In this document: positions 33,470 through 44,550 of the stretch, piece by piece
How the letters are laid out: each line of letters starts with the position of its first letter
Position numbering within the stretch: the first letter of the stretch is position 1
Assembly (NCBI GenBank): GCA_023055425.1
Contig: JALGPY010000004.1
Span: 62,147,718 to 62,211,717, forward strand
Origin: Linanthus parryae
Taxonomy: Eukaryota; Streptophyta; Magnoliopsida; Ericales; Polemoniaceae
DNA: 64,000 nucleotides
Reading direction: 5' to 3'
Made by a program: the position numbers and the translations under genes
Notes under the pieces: generated by a model
What the model saw: only the letters and a program-made list of their open reading frames with translations
The model's database searches: none
Told to the model about the DNA's origin: nothing

Positions 33470-35346
33470 ATGGAGCGAAAATCTGAGGGGCTCAAGCAGC
33501 AAGGTCAGAGTTATGGTAAGAGGATGAAGAGGAAGGCCAACAGAAAGATCACTGCTCATGTATCAGATTCAGAGGAAATAACCAGCATTCAGGTGACTTC
33601 TCCACCTTCAAAGAAGATCAAGAAGGAAAAATAGGTTCAAGAAGAAGGTTATGAATCTAAGTCTGCAATAAAGTAAGTAGTGAAATCTAAGGAACATGAG
33701 AGTAAGAATCAAGGGGATCGGTCCAGAAAGAAGAAGAAAGAGGTTAGTACTGAGAAGAAAGCAGATGAGAAGAAGAGTGCTCAATCTCAAAAGGAAAAGA
33801 AGTCGGAGGATAAGAAGGTTGATCCACCATCTGAGAAGAAGAGGGTTAAGAATTGTGCAGTAAAGACCAAGAAAGCTTCTGGTTTTGGTAAGAATATTTT
33901 ACATGAGTCTTGGTTTATCAATTCTGAAGTTAAGGTTGTGTGGATGGATGGGTATGCGTCATCCAAAATTGCCTACTGTAGTCTTATAAGTACTGATTTA
34001 TTGGAGAAATTGGATACAGACTACATTAGGAAGTTAAGAGAGTCTTCTGTTGGGAATTTATTGAATCCATCTTCTCAGGCATATCCTAGGATAAATAGGA
34101 ATTTCTACTTGAATTTGGTTCAAGAATTGGATTATAGTGACAACTTTATCCTTACCTCTAAGGTTGCTGGGATTGACATGAAGCAAGACCATAGGGTTTT
34201 TGCCAAATTTTTGGGATTGCCTGGGAAATACAATGTAAGTGACCATCCAGATATGAGAGAGTGTTTGGAGTTAGCCAAAGCTATGTATTCTTGGAAGGAG
34301 CCCCAACTCGACCAAAGCAGTTAACACATTCTTATGTATAACTGTGAAGCTGAAATTCTTGTCTCCATTATCATGAGGTATGTAGTCCCTAGAGAGCATT
34401 CCAAAGAATTGGTGACAGATAGGGTATTGGTACTGATGTACTTGATATGCCAAGGCTTTGAGATTGATTTGCCTATTGTTGTCATGGAACATATTGTGTA
34501 TTGTGGTACTAGAACTAGGAATCATTAATTGCCTTATGCCAAATTGTTGCCATTGTTCTTTAAACATTGTGGAGTACCCTTGGAGGATGAGGAGAAGATT
34601 ACCACTGGTTTTGGATTGGTTGATGAGGCTTCACTGCAGAGGATTGGTGTGGTTCAGACTGGGAAAGGAAAATGGAAGTTCTATACTGAGTTAAATAATT
34701 GAAGGAGAAGGAGTTTATCAAACCTAGAGCAGCTACAACATCTAAAGAACCTGGTAGTTTGTATTTCTCACAAGTTCTGTTTAGATTTGAGATTATGTAA
34801 TATGGGATTGAAGACCTTAGGCAAGGTTTATTTTATTTGTCAACTGGTTTTGTGAAGTTCAAAGGATCGGTGAATACAAAACTGGATGTGATCATCAAGG
34901 GCTTGAACTTAGAGAAGATACCATCTTCAGATAGCAGAGACACCAGTATTGATTCAGATGAGATAATTGGGGAAGCTTTCAAGAAACAGAAGAAGAAAAA
35001 GAAAGTCCCAATTGTTCTTGCTTTTAAAGATTTGTTTGAGCAATTTGATGAGGAAGCTGGTGGTGAGGAAACTGTTGAGGAAAATGATGAGAAAGAAGTT
35101 GCTAATGTTGATGAAGTTATTGCTGAAGTGGTGGCTGATATTCAATCTTGGAATGTGGAAGCACAAGGTGAAGAGGTTGATGAACAGAATGAGCAGATGG
35201 AAGAGCAAGCTGAAGCTGAAGAAGTGTCAGATGGTGAAACTAGTGAGGATGAGCAAATAGAGGCTGAGGAAAAAGGCAAGGGAAAAGCTCAGAGTGGGAA
35301 GAAGTCTGGAAAGAAAAGTGCTGGAGCTGGAACTTCAAAGTCTTGA
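33470..35346 (+). pseudogene. Element D accessory third ORF, broken
   Basis: The start is ATG 33470 (MERKSEGLKQQG). Three parts are visible. First, a Lys/Ser/Glu-rich N-terminal part to about 33880, interrupted by stops at 33632-33680, with many KKK and EKK runs. Second, a conserved central part: HESWFINSEVKVVWMDGYAS, FAKFLGLPGKYN, then after a stop at 34322 GFEIDLPIVVMEHIVY, LPYAKLLPLFFKHCG, TTGFGLVDEASLQRIGVVQTG and WKFY. Third, a C-terminal part from 34837 with LAFKDLFEQFDEEAGG and a long Glu/Asp tail ending in a GKGKAQSGKKSGKKSAG patch at 35346. No hydrophobic span long enough for a membrane helix is seen. Homologous ORFs lie in C and F. Confidence 0.75.
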
Positions 35347-35724
35347 AGCCCATTCTTTCTTTTCTTTATATTCTTTCTATCTTTTATTCTAAGTCCTGAA
35401 GTATTTTATTTTATTTTCTTTCAAAAAATCCTCTGAACATGATCATACATTACTTCTACTCTTTTGATGAAAGTCAAAAAGGGGGAGAAGGTTATCTGTT
35501 TATATGCTAGTTTTCTGGTTATGTAATAATCTTGGATGGATATTGTAGGATGTTGGATATTATTTTTATTCTATGCAACTGCTTTGTTTTTATGATCTTG
35601 TGTGATGTGCTACGATATGTTGAAACAAAATGTTATGTGCTGATTTTATATTTTCTAGTCTTACTGCGGTTTTTGAGTTGCAGAAAATCCAAGAAATCTT
35701 GGATATCAATAATATTTGTTTTGT

Positions 35725-35743
35725 CTTTCATCAAGGGTGAGAT
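35725..35743 (+). other. Polypurine tract of element D
   Basis: TTTCATCAAGGGTGAGAT lies directly before the LTR start TGATAG, in the same position and context as CATCAAGGGGGAGAT in element F. One G-to-T change interrupts the G run. Confidence 0.65.
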
Positions 35744-37244
35744 TGATAGATCAGAAGCGCTTGAGTATTGAATGAATTCATAAACTTAGGGGGAGCTTTT
35801 GTTCCTTGATGATGAAAGCCAGAATCAGAAGTTGAGAAACAACACTAAGTATCAAAGTTTCAAAGCTTTGAGACATTGTAGTGTTCATATGAGTATATTG
35901 TGTTTATCTGTTTTGTGTTTGCAGGCTTATCGAATTGAATTGGAGAGTGGGCTTATTATTCACTAATGTATTCTGCAAATATTCTTGAGTCTTGCTTTGG
36001 ATTGTATAACACAGATTGAAGGTTTGAGCATCAAGGCTCACACTTGTGAACTAAAAGTCAAAACTCCAAAACTTTGAGATTTTCTCATGACTATATACTG
36101 CTAAGTTCACCTAACTAATCCATATATGCAGGGTGGATTAGATGGATTCAAAACTAGAGATTGTATTATTCTAACTCTTTATTACTTGTTTTATGTTGAT
36201 TTACAGTTATATCTACTCAGGTTGATATAGAAACTGAATATAACCTAAGGCAAAAGTAGCCCAGTTTTCATGAATTGTCTTTCTGTTATAGATCAGATAT
36301 TTTTGCTATTTTGTCTAGATGTTATTTGATATTTGTTGTTGAGTGTGTGCAGGTTTTTTGGCCGTTCCAACGTTCATAAACAAACCAGTTAGCTATCCAA
36401 GCATAGTTGTTGAAATAAGCATATCAGGTGAGAGGATTTATAGGAATTCAGTTCCTAAAATCTCTCAGAGTTGTTGCAGACTGTTGATAAATATTAGAGT
36501 TTGAATTTCAAATAGAGCAGACACGGATAGAGGTTGATCAACGTGGTAATTGAAGAGAGTTAAAAACAAGAGATATCAAGTTGTAGAACTCTTCAAACAA
36601 TCAGGTCAATCAACACTGCAGGAATTGAAGATCATTCATCAAATCTGAAGAACTCTTCCAAGCTTCATCAACTTATCTTTTCTGAGCTCTTCTACTTGTA
36701 TTGAATTGTTTTATTCATTCAATCTTTCTAGAACCTCACACAACTTAGTAGTTTAATTGTTCAAGTGAACAACGAGAGGTTCTTATTGTTTCAACAGGTT
36801 TTAGCTGGTAACTAGATAGGTTGGGAACCACAGGCTGTATAAGTGTAAGGTAGCTCACTTAGGCTTGAGATCTAGGGCTAAATCTGGGTGATTAATAAGG
36901 TGTGTTAAAATCATGGATGGATCAGATCCCTCAGGCATAGACTAGGTCCAATTGTCACTAATCTCTGTAAAAATCACTGTGTTCTTTTTATTTATTTTGT
37001 TGCTTTTCATTCCAGTTAAGAATAGATAGCTCCAAAGCTTTGGAGGATTTCCAATCTCAAAGATTTGAAGCTTATGTGAGTGGTAGTTATATCTCTAGCT
37101 TCTCAAATCTTTTCCAAAGCTTTGAGATATCAACTGCACAATTGCTTAAAGTTTTAAAGGCTGGTTTTGAGCAAAAGATTCCATACTCTATTCAACCCCT
37201 CCCCCTTCTAGAGTATTAGATCATGTTATTCTACTTGCATTACA
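35744..37244 (+). repeat. 3' LTR of element D (about 1.5 kb)
   Basis: Starts after the polypurine tract and ends ...GCATTACA at 37244. Near the end it contains the reverse complement of the SIRE LTR word (ATTCAACCCCTCCCCCTTCT, 37188-37207), and ACTTAGGGGGAGCTTTTG near 35787. It matches B, C and F LTRs in inverted orientation and is longer than those (1.2 kb), so it contains extra sequence or belongs to another subfamily. Confidence 0.75.
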
Positions 37245-38239
37245 AACTTTCCTAATCTGATCCATACTTGGATTAATTAGTAATTTATTCCACTTTGCTA
37301 TTTAGTCCAACTAAATATGCATGTTGTTTCACTTTGATCCTTGATTCTTTTAACTGTTAATTAGTCCAACTAATTAACATATGTCTCCAGTCTAATCCTT
37401 TGGTGTGTGACCCTGCAGTTACCTATTACATTGGCAGTAACAATTCCTAATACTGAGCAGTGTCAAACAACAAATCAATGCTACCCAACTAATAGGAAAA
37501 GTTAGTGATCTGACAAACCTCCGTGACCAATGTTGTCATGATCCATATGTCCCTTTGTCACAATATCCGGATCGGAAACGAGACACATATGTCACACTCG
37601 TATATCCAATCCATCGTTTCTCGATACTGGGAATAGACTTATCTTAACAGATAAGAACAATATCATTTATTGATCTACCAGAGCCTGGCCAGGCATTTAT
37701 AAGTACTACCCATTGAGTGGCCGCGGATACATACTCCCATTATGTGGGAGGGACAAATCATCTCTACATCACTAACATCTCTCAGCCTTCTTCATATCTT
37801 GTCCGATTATCGCTTTTATAGTTTCCCAGTTACGTTGAAACGTCTAACGATATCAAAACATGATAATTCAACACTAGAGTATCTAGTGACTTCAAGTCAA
37901 AGAACTATAACACCAATTGTCACTACGAGAAGCACTTGTGACGTTCACATAACTTCTATGTGGCCATCTCGTGGTGGGTCAATTCAGCATGCCATTACTC
38001 CTAATTCATACACATGTGTTAGACTAGATATCTCCATATCAATCTACACACATATTAATCTCTATGCATATCGGTCGTCCTACTAACCAAAATACTTGAC
38101 TAGGGATAATCTAAGATAAAAAACCATTGCAAGCTAAGGACTTCATTATATTAATTTCTCCATATGTAATAAAATGAATATTCTAGCCAAAGTAATGTTC
38201 ACACCAAAATAGATTGCCTCAAGGGCATTCGCACCAAAA
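37245..38239 (-). repeat. Element G LTR copy 1 (3' LTR, truncated by element D)
   Basis: Shares with the LTR of A the words 'caatatccggatyggaaacgaga', 'atccaatccatcgtttctcgat', 'attatgtgggagggacaa' and TTGCCTCAAGGGCAT. The end next to pol reads CACCAAAA where CCAACA is expected, and the following TCTCCCACTTGC is the polypurine tract (minus strand GCAAGTGGGAGA). The low-coordinate end is cut by element D. Confidence 0.8.
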
Positions 38240-39116
38240 GTCTCCCACTTGCACTAGAGCCAATTAGGTGCATCTCGTATGCCTATAGATCTAGTGTGTC
38301 CCACATGCTTACGCTGAGCAAGGGGTTTAGTAAGTGGATCTGAAAGATCATTATCTCTTGGTATCTTGCATATCTTCATATCTCCTCTATTGATGATATC
38401 TTGAATGAGATGGAATCTCCTAAGTATGTGTTTTGATTTCTAATGTGACCTAAGTTCCTTGGCTTGAGCAACCGCTCCAGTGCTGTGACAATACAACACA
38501 ATGAGATCCACTATTCTAGTAACCACACCTAGTTCAGTGATGAACATCTTAATCCAAACTGCATCCTTTGATTCACTCTATGTAGCAATGTACTCAGCCT
38601 CTGTTGTAGAATCAGCAACTGTCTCTTGGTAAGAACTCTTCCAGCTCATAAGTCCTCCATTTAGGCAAAACACATAACCCGGCTGCGATCTATAACCATC
38701 CTTGTCGGTATGGAAGATCGCGCCAGTGTAACCCCTTACACTAAGTTATTTCTCCCCTCCACATATCAAGAATATATCCTTAGTCCTTCTTAAGTACTTA
38801 AGGATATTCTTGACAGCAATCAAGTGACTCTCATCCGGATTGGACTGGTCTGCTTGTCCTACTTAAAGCATACGACACATTTGGTATAGTACATAACATG
38901 GCATACATGATAGATCAATAGACAACGCATATGGGATCTTACTCATACGGTCCTTCTCAATCTGATTGGAGGGACAGTCACCCTTCGTAAGGATGATTCC
39001 ATGTGACATGGGCAAGAATCCCTTCTAATATTCTTGCATGTTGAACTGCTTCAACACCTTGTCAATATATGTACTTTGACTTAGGCCAGCAACTTCCTTG
39101 ATCTATCCCTGTAGAC
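38240..39116 (-). pseudogene. Element G RNase H and reverse transcriptase end, copy 1
   Basis: Read downward from 39116, the minus strand gives the end of Angela-type reverse transcriptase: LGLSQSTYIDKVLKQFNMQ, then a LPMSHGI.L-type word, MSKIPYA, SIMYAMLCT and AVKNILKYL. RNase H follows: VLPKWRTYELEEFL region, then TVADSTTEAEYI (near 38600), then the RYLLREIPFHLIQDII-like stretch, ending with ND(L)SDPLTKPL near 38325, the standard copia C-terminal ADPLTKPL. Scattered stops break the frame. Confidence 0.75.
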
Positions 39117-39706
39117 CTTGATAACAACAATATCATATTTTGAACTACTTGAGCCTGGACAGGCATTTATAAGTACTACCCATCGAGTAACCGCGGATAC
39201 ATACTCTCGTTATGTGGGAGGGAAAATCCTCTCTAAATCACTATCATCTCTCAGCTTGCTTCATATCGTGTTAGATTATAGCTTTAATAGTTACCAAGTT
39301 ACGGTGAAACGTTTAACGATATCAAAGCATGATAATTCACAACTAGAGTATCTAGTGACTTCAAATCAAAGGACTAGAACACCATTGTCACTACGAGAAG
39401 CACTTGTGACGTTCACGTAACTTTTATGTAACCTTCTCGTGGTGGGTCAATCATGTATGCCATTACTCCTAATGCATACCCATGTGTTAGACTTGATAAC
39501 TACATAAAAATATACCCACATACTAGTCTCTATGCATATTGATTGTCCAACTAACCAATATACTTGACTAGGGATAATCTAAGATAAACAAAATTGCAAT
39601 CTAAGGACTTAACTATATTAATATCTCCATATATTATAAAATTAATATTCTAGCCAAAACAATGTTCACACTAAAATAGATTGCCTCTAGGGCATCTACA
39701 CCAACA
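39117..39706 (-). repeat. Element G LTR copy 2 (partial)
   Basis: Begins inside the LTR at ATAACAACAATATCAT and runs to CCAACA at 39706, followed by the polypurine tract TTCTCTGCCTTGC (minus strand GCAAGGCAGAGAA). Aligned by eye it matches copies 1 and 3 throughout, with scattered substitutions. Confidence 0.8.
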
Positions 39707-40113
39707 TTCTCTGCCTTGCACTAGAGCCAATCTGGTGCATCTCGTATTCCTATAGATCAAGTGTGGCCCTCATGCTTACGCTGAGCAAGGGGTTTAGTAA
39801 GTGGATCTGAAAGTTTATCATCTGTTGGTATCTTGCATATCTTCACATCTCCTCTATCGATGATCTCTCGAATGAGATGGAATCTCCTGAGTATGTTTTT
39901 GGGTTTCTGGTGTGACCTGAGATCCTTGGCTTATGTGATCACTCTAGTGTTGTCACAATACAAAGCAATGGGATCCACTATTCTAGGAACCACATCTAGT
40001 TCATTGATGAACTTCTTAATACAAACATCTTAATTTGATGCATTCGATGCAGCAATATACTCAGCCTCTATTGTAGAATCACTAACTGTCTCTTTCTTAG
40101 AACTCTTCCAGCT
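39707..40113 (-). pseudogene. Element G RNase H, copy 2, lower part
   Basis: Same RNase H sequence as copy 1 from the polypurine tract up to AACTCTTCCAGCT (40101-40113), where element F interrupts it. The rest resumes at 54613 with CAGCTCCTTCATTTAGG, which in copy 1 reads CAGCTCATAAGTCCTCCATT. Confidence 0.75.
40109..40113. repeat. Candidate target-site duplication of element F, left copy
   Basis: CAGCT here and at 54613-54617, at the two points where the element G sequence stops and resumes. Eight or nine bases next to each copy (GGAAGGGG and GATAGCTTA) are not explained by a TG...CA LTR edge, so the assignment is tentative. Confidence 0.45.
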
Positions 40114-40121
40114 GGAAGGGG

Positions 40122-41297
40122 TGTACATTATGTAGAAATACAGAATCAATACTCTAGAAGGGGGTGAATAGAGTATGCCAAAGTTTGCTAAACTTACAAG
40201 AAGAGTGGTTTCAAAAAAGAATTATAATGAGTGAAGAGTGATTCAAGGCCTTGAAATGAGTTTCAAGCCCTTGGAATGAAAACAGTTGAAGTATAAAAAA
40301 AAGTCTATTTCAAGGCCTTGAAATGAGTTTCAAACCCTTGAAATGAAACTGTTTTGAATGCTGCAACAGAACTAAGTATAGAGCTGAAAAGTAAATGCAA
40401 GAGACACAAGATAGATAGATTTCAGTCCACTTGGACTACATCTCTACCTCATGGTTCTTCTCCATGCAGGATTTTCAACTCAATTCTTATTAATCAAAAG
40501 CTTGTGGTTCTCACTAACCTATCTAGTACCTGCTCTAGCTAACTGATTAACTAATAATTCTCTATTGTTCACCTTGAACAATCGACGAGAATAAGAACAA
40601 TAAGTATTATCAGAATGATATACAAATGAAGTTCAGAATAGAAGAACACTAGAACTAAATATGCAGTGAGTATGCAATGTTCTTCAGATGCTTGGATTGA
40701 AAAAAATGAATCTGCTTCTTTGTTGCTTGTCAATCCCTCAATGTGTTTGAGTGTCTCTGCTAATTGTTCTGTTGTATTGCTCCAGCTTTCCCACTTTTAT
40801 AGAGCAGTTTGAATTGCAGATCCTCAAGATCTCCTCTTAACAAACTTCCCTATTTTGTAGCTTCAGCTTTGACTTTTCTTACAGCTTCTCCAACGGATAG
40901 TTTCTCAGTATCTTCAAAGATACTGATTTGATCTTGTATAAACACATGTTGATTCCAAACACAGCATATTGATCACAGAATCAAATTAATACAAAGTTTC
41001 CTTTCCTGCAAAATGTTAAGTTAGGAAATAGATCATGCAATATAGGAAATATAATCTCCTCTGCAAAACTAAGTCAAATTGATGGATTAAATGCAGTTTA
41101 CAGTGTCAAAATACTTTGTCTTTCTTCATCAAATATCAACTGATTAAGCACAGGGGTTTAGGAGTAGAATCAAGATCAGAAAACTCCCCCTAAGTTAATG
41201 AATATAAGGCATAGTCAGCTTCAAAGCTTTGAATGTTGTTTCAAGGCCTTGAAATAGACTAGCTATTTCAAGCCTTTGAAACTGAGTTGAACTTACA
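40122..41297 (-). repeat. 3' LTR of element F (1176 bp)
   Basis: Runs from TGTACA (40122) to ACTTACA (41297) and is followed by the polypurine tract. It is co-linear with the 5' LTR; a deletion near 40500 removes about 50 bp relative to the 5' copy ('aagctaagccctagatctcaagc' is absent). A TATA-like CTATAAAAG on the minus strand lies at 40794-40802. It contains TTTCAAGGCCTTGAAATGAG at 40310 and several variants. Confidence 0.85.
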
Positions 41298-41316
41298 ATC
41301 TCCCCCTTGATGAAAG
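41298..41316 (-). other. Polypurine tract of element F
   Basis: Minus strand CTTTCATCAAGGGGGAGAT ends immediately before the LTR start TGTAAG. It defines the inner 3' LTR edge. Confidence 0.85.
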
Positions 41317-41651
41317 ACAACCACAATCTGTTTGGTACTATGGTTCTGCAAAAAATACTCATAGCATATAGTATAGTCAATCATAACACATGATATCCAA
41401 AAGAAATCCAACTTATTACCTTACTGAAAAGCAGCTAATAATAGCAAATCCTACTGACCAAAAAAACATGTCTCTAGTAAACAAAAAATCTAAATTTCTC
41501 TCCCTTTTTGACTTTCATCAAAAAAGAATGAGAAGATGTTGGATCAGAGTTTTGGAAAGATTTTGACAAAAACTGTTTGAAAATATAGAATTTTAATGAC
41601 TTTGAAAAGGATTTCAAGGCCTTGAAAAAGAAAATAAAGAGTAGGAAAGAG

Positions 41652-43418
41652 TTAAGGGGTTGGGTATTCATCTCCTTGCTGCTCTGCATCTTCTTCCTGA
41701 CTATTTCCCTCATCATCATCATCAATTTGTTCTTCTTCCTGAGCCACATTATCACTAGTTTCACCTTCTTCCTCAAACAAATCAGCAGTCACAGCTTCTG
41801 GAATAGCTGTCTTCTTTGATTTATTCTTCTTGAGATCTATAAGCAGTGCTCCTGAATCTGGACTGTCAACTTCTTCCTCTTGATTTTCATAAACTGGATC
41901 CTCAACCACTTGCTTTTCTTTGTCGTTTACCCCAGCAGTCTTATCCTGAGTTGAGTGTTCACTGTGCGGATCCTTGGCTGAATCATCCTTTTTGGTTCCC
42001 TTTGCAGCTTGAGAGACTTCTTCAGGAACATCAAACACAGTCATGCTCTTGAAGAAGTTTTCAACCATGTCTTCACTTGCTTGAACTCACTTCCAAATTC
42101 ATGTTGATTCTCCTTCAGTTCACCCATGTCCATCTCAAATCCATCAAGTTTCTGAAGGACTATCTTGAGGCTGAGAGGTTTGGCTTGAAGTAGGGGTCAA
42201 GGTCTTGAGTTTAAGAAACTTCTTGGAACTCAACTCTTCTTTTGTCAAATCTCAATAAAACTTCCAAGTTTTAGCATTGGTTTTCACCACACCAATCTTC
42301 TCAAATGCTTTCTCATCAAGAATACCAAACCCACTACTGATAGTTTCTTCCCTATCACTAGGAATTTCAAGGTGTTGAAATAATGAGGTGAGCAGATTAG
42401 CATATGGCAAGGGAAGCTTTCTCTGGTTGGTTTGGCTATACAGCATGTGTTCCATCACAATTTTTAGATGATCAATCTCATAGCCATGCATAACCAAATA
42501 CATTAAGTACAACACCTTTTCAGTTATCAGCTCCTTTTAGTTCTCTCTTGGTACCACACATCTCATCAAGATTGTAAACAAGACTTTGGCTTAAACAGAT
42601 AGCACAGAGTGTGTTAACTGTTTGGATGTGGTAAAGGTGTTGGGTAGAAAGAACTCTTCTTTGGTCAGCTTCAGTGCTTCAGTCTTAGAAGGATAATTAC
42701 TGGTTTCATACCTCTTTGGAAAACCTAGAACATTGGAAAACTCAGAGCGATCTAGTTCCATATCAATGACAGCAACTTTGGTCTGAATCACCAGGTTCAT
42801 AGATTTCTTGAGTTGTTTCATGTTTAGGTAAAAGAATATGGTGAGTCTGGTGTAGGCTATCTCTAGAGGGTTTAGAAGAAACAAAAGAGAGATTTTCTTC
42901 AATATTTTAATGCACTTCAGATTCATACCACTCAACAAAGAAACACTAATCATACTACAGAATGTAACTGATCCAGAAGCAAATCCATCTAGCCATTGTC
43001 CTCTAGTAACATGAGTAATGAACCATTTGTTATCAATGGCTGATTTCTTACTAGTGGATTTCTTCTTCTCTGAGTAGATCTGTAGTTACTTCTCAATGTA
43101 CTCCTCTGGTTCATCCTCTGTCTCTTTTCTTTTTCCCTTGTCTGCTTTGTCAGCCTTCTTCTTCACATTCTTAGGGCTAGCAATCTGAATCCCTTTCTGT
43201 TTTTCTTGAGCAGACTCCACTGTTTTCTTCTTTTTACTGGATACTGGTGTTTGATCTTTCTTTTCCTTCTTCTTGGGAGGAGGAGGTGCCATGCCTTCTG
43301 CAGTAGGAGTCTTTGAACTTGAATCTCCACTGATGGTATGAACCTCTTCCACAGTGGTCTTTCTTTTCTTCTCTGCACCAGCCATCTTTATTCTGTCAGA
43401 GGCTCTTCTAGCGCTCAT
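41652..43418 (-). pseudogene. Element F accessory third ORF, broken
   Basis: The start is ATG at 43418 (MSARRASDRIK) or, by comparison with element C, the internal MAGAEKKRK at 43384. The N-terminal 110 residues are Lys-rich with a PPPPKKKEKKD cluster. After a stop at 43086, the central part reads FSNVLGFPKRYE, then HGYEIDHLKIVMEHMLY, LPYANLLTSLFQHLEIP, SSGFGILDEKAFEKIGVV and WKFY. The C-terminal part (42068-41652) is acidic, with VTADLFEEEGETSDN. Breaks lie at 43086, 42590-42520 and about 42200. No membrane span is visible. The three-part layout is the same as in D and C. Confidence 0.75.
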
Positions 43419-43900
43419 TTAGGGTTTGGGTAGAATATGAGAGAGGTAGGATAGATACGAAGGAGAGAAAGAGAGAAGAAGATAATAGTAAAGAGTTTCA
43501 GTTTGAAAAGAAAACTGAATATTTTTCCTAATCTTTGAAGATTTGCTGAATCAAAAAGATTCAAAATTGTGTATGTCGTTGAAAATAAATAATATAATAC
43601 TATTTTGGTTGAAAAGGGTTATTTGAAAATTGAGGGGTAATATTGAGTAATTATCTACAAAGATAACACCCAACATTGAAATATCCAAATTATTGACTAA
43701 CTAGCATACAGTCTTATTTTCAAGGCTTTGGAATGGATTTCAAGGCCTTCAAAAGCTATATGCATGGTTAAAGCACATATACTCAAAGCTTTGAAAATAT
43801 TTTCAAGGATTTAAAAATCAGTTCAAACCTTTGAAACAAATAATACTCACCTTGTACTTACCTGATTCTCCTCCTAAACCAATGATTCCTTATTTAGCAT
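43419..43900 (-). other. Spacer between pol and accessory ORF in element F
   Basis: Non-coding. Contains TTTTCAAGGCTTTGG, ATTTCAAGGCCTTC and CTCAAAGCTTTGAAAAT copies of the palindromic motif between 43715 and 43830. Confidence 0.45.
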
Positions 43901-44550
43901 GCCCAATTCCAATCTTAAGGATTAGAATATTTCATCTGGCAATGTTTTAGTGAAGATATCTGAAAACTGCATGTTAGTAGATACAAATTCAAGAACAATA
44001 TCACTTTTCAGCATGATCCCTGATGAAGTGATGTCTAACATCAATATGCTTTGTTCTTGAATGCTGAACTGGATTCTTTGTGATCGATATTGCACTTGTG
44101 TTATCACACTTGATAGTTATATCTCTGAAATCAAATCCAATGTCTCTCAATTTTTGTGCTATCCATAACACTTGTGAACAGCAAGCTCCAGCTGCTATGT
44201 ATTCAACTTCTGCAGTTGATAGTGCAACTGAGTTTTGTTTCTTTGAATGCCAGCTGATTAGAGAGGATCCAATGAATTGACAGCATTTTGATGTATTCTT
44301 TCTATCAACTTTAATTCCTGTAAAGTTAACATCTGAATAGCCACACAAAGAGAAATTGGACTGTTTAGGATACCAAAGCCCTAAGTCTTTGGTACCATTG
44401 AGATATCTGAAGATTCTCTTAACTGCAGTCAAGTGGGATTCTTTAGGATCAGCTTGAAATCTAGCACACATGCAAGCACTGAACATGATATCTGGTCTAC
44501 GAGTTGTGAGGTATAGTAATGATCCAATCATACCTCTATATTCCTTCACA
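43901..44550 (-). pseudogene. Element F reverse transcriptase end and RNase H
   Basis: The frame from 44549 reads KEYRGMIGSLLYLTTRRPDI, AVKRIFRYLNGTKDLGLW, then RNase H: YSDVNFTGIKVDRKNTS (norm YSDADFAG), STAEVEYIAAGACCSQVLW, CDNTSAISITKN and IDVRHHFIRDHAEK, with a shift near 44005 before the end (MQFSDIFTKTLPDEIF). It is separated from the catalytic part of reverse transcriptase by the CACTA element at 44551. Confidence 0.85.
44548..44550. repeat. Target-site duplication of the CACTA element (left copy)
   Basis: ACA here and ATA at 48969-48971. CACTA elements make 3-bp duplications; one base has since changed. Removing the element and one 3-bp copy keeps the pol reading frame. Confidence 0.6.

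Larger units (their letters stand above)
31815..37244 (+). mobile_element. Element D: SIRE-like copia, 3' half, head-to-head with element C
   Basis: Plus-strand element lacking its 5' LTR, gag, protease, integrase and the very start of reverse transcriptase. Present are reverse transcriptase and RNase H (31815-33026), the spacer, the accessory ORF (33470-35346), a polypurine tract (35725-35743) and the 3' LTR (35744-37244). Its right end lies inside an Angela-like LTR (element G), with AACTT (37245-37249) as the expected target duplication. Its left end is fused to the reverse transcriptase of C within a few shared bases (TAGAA). Confidence 0.85.
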
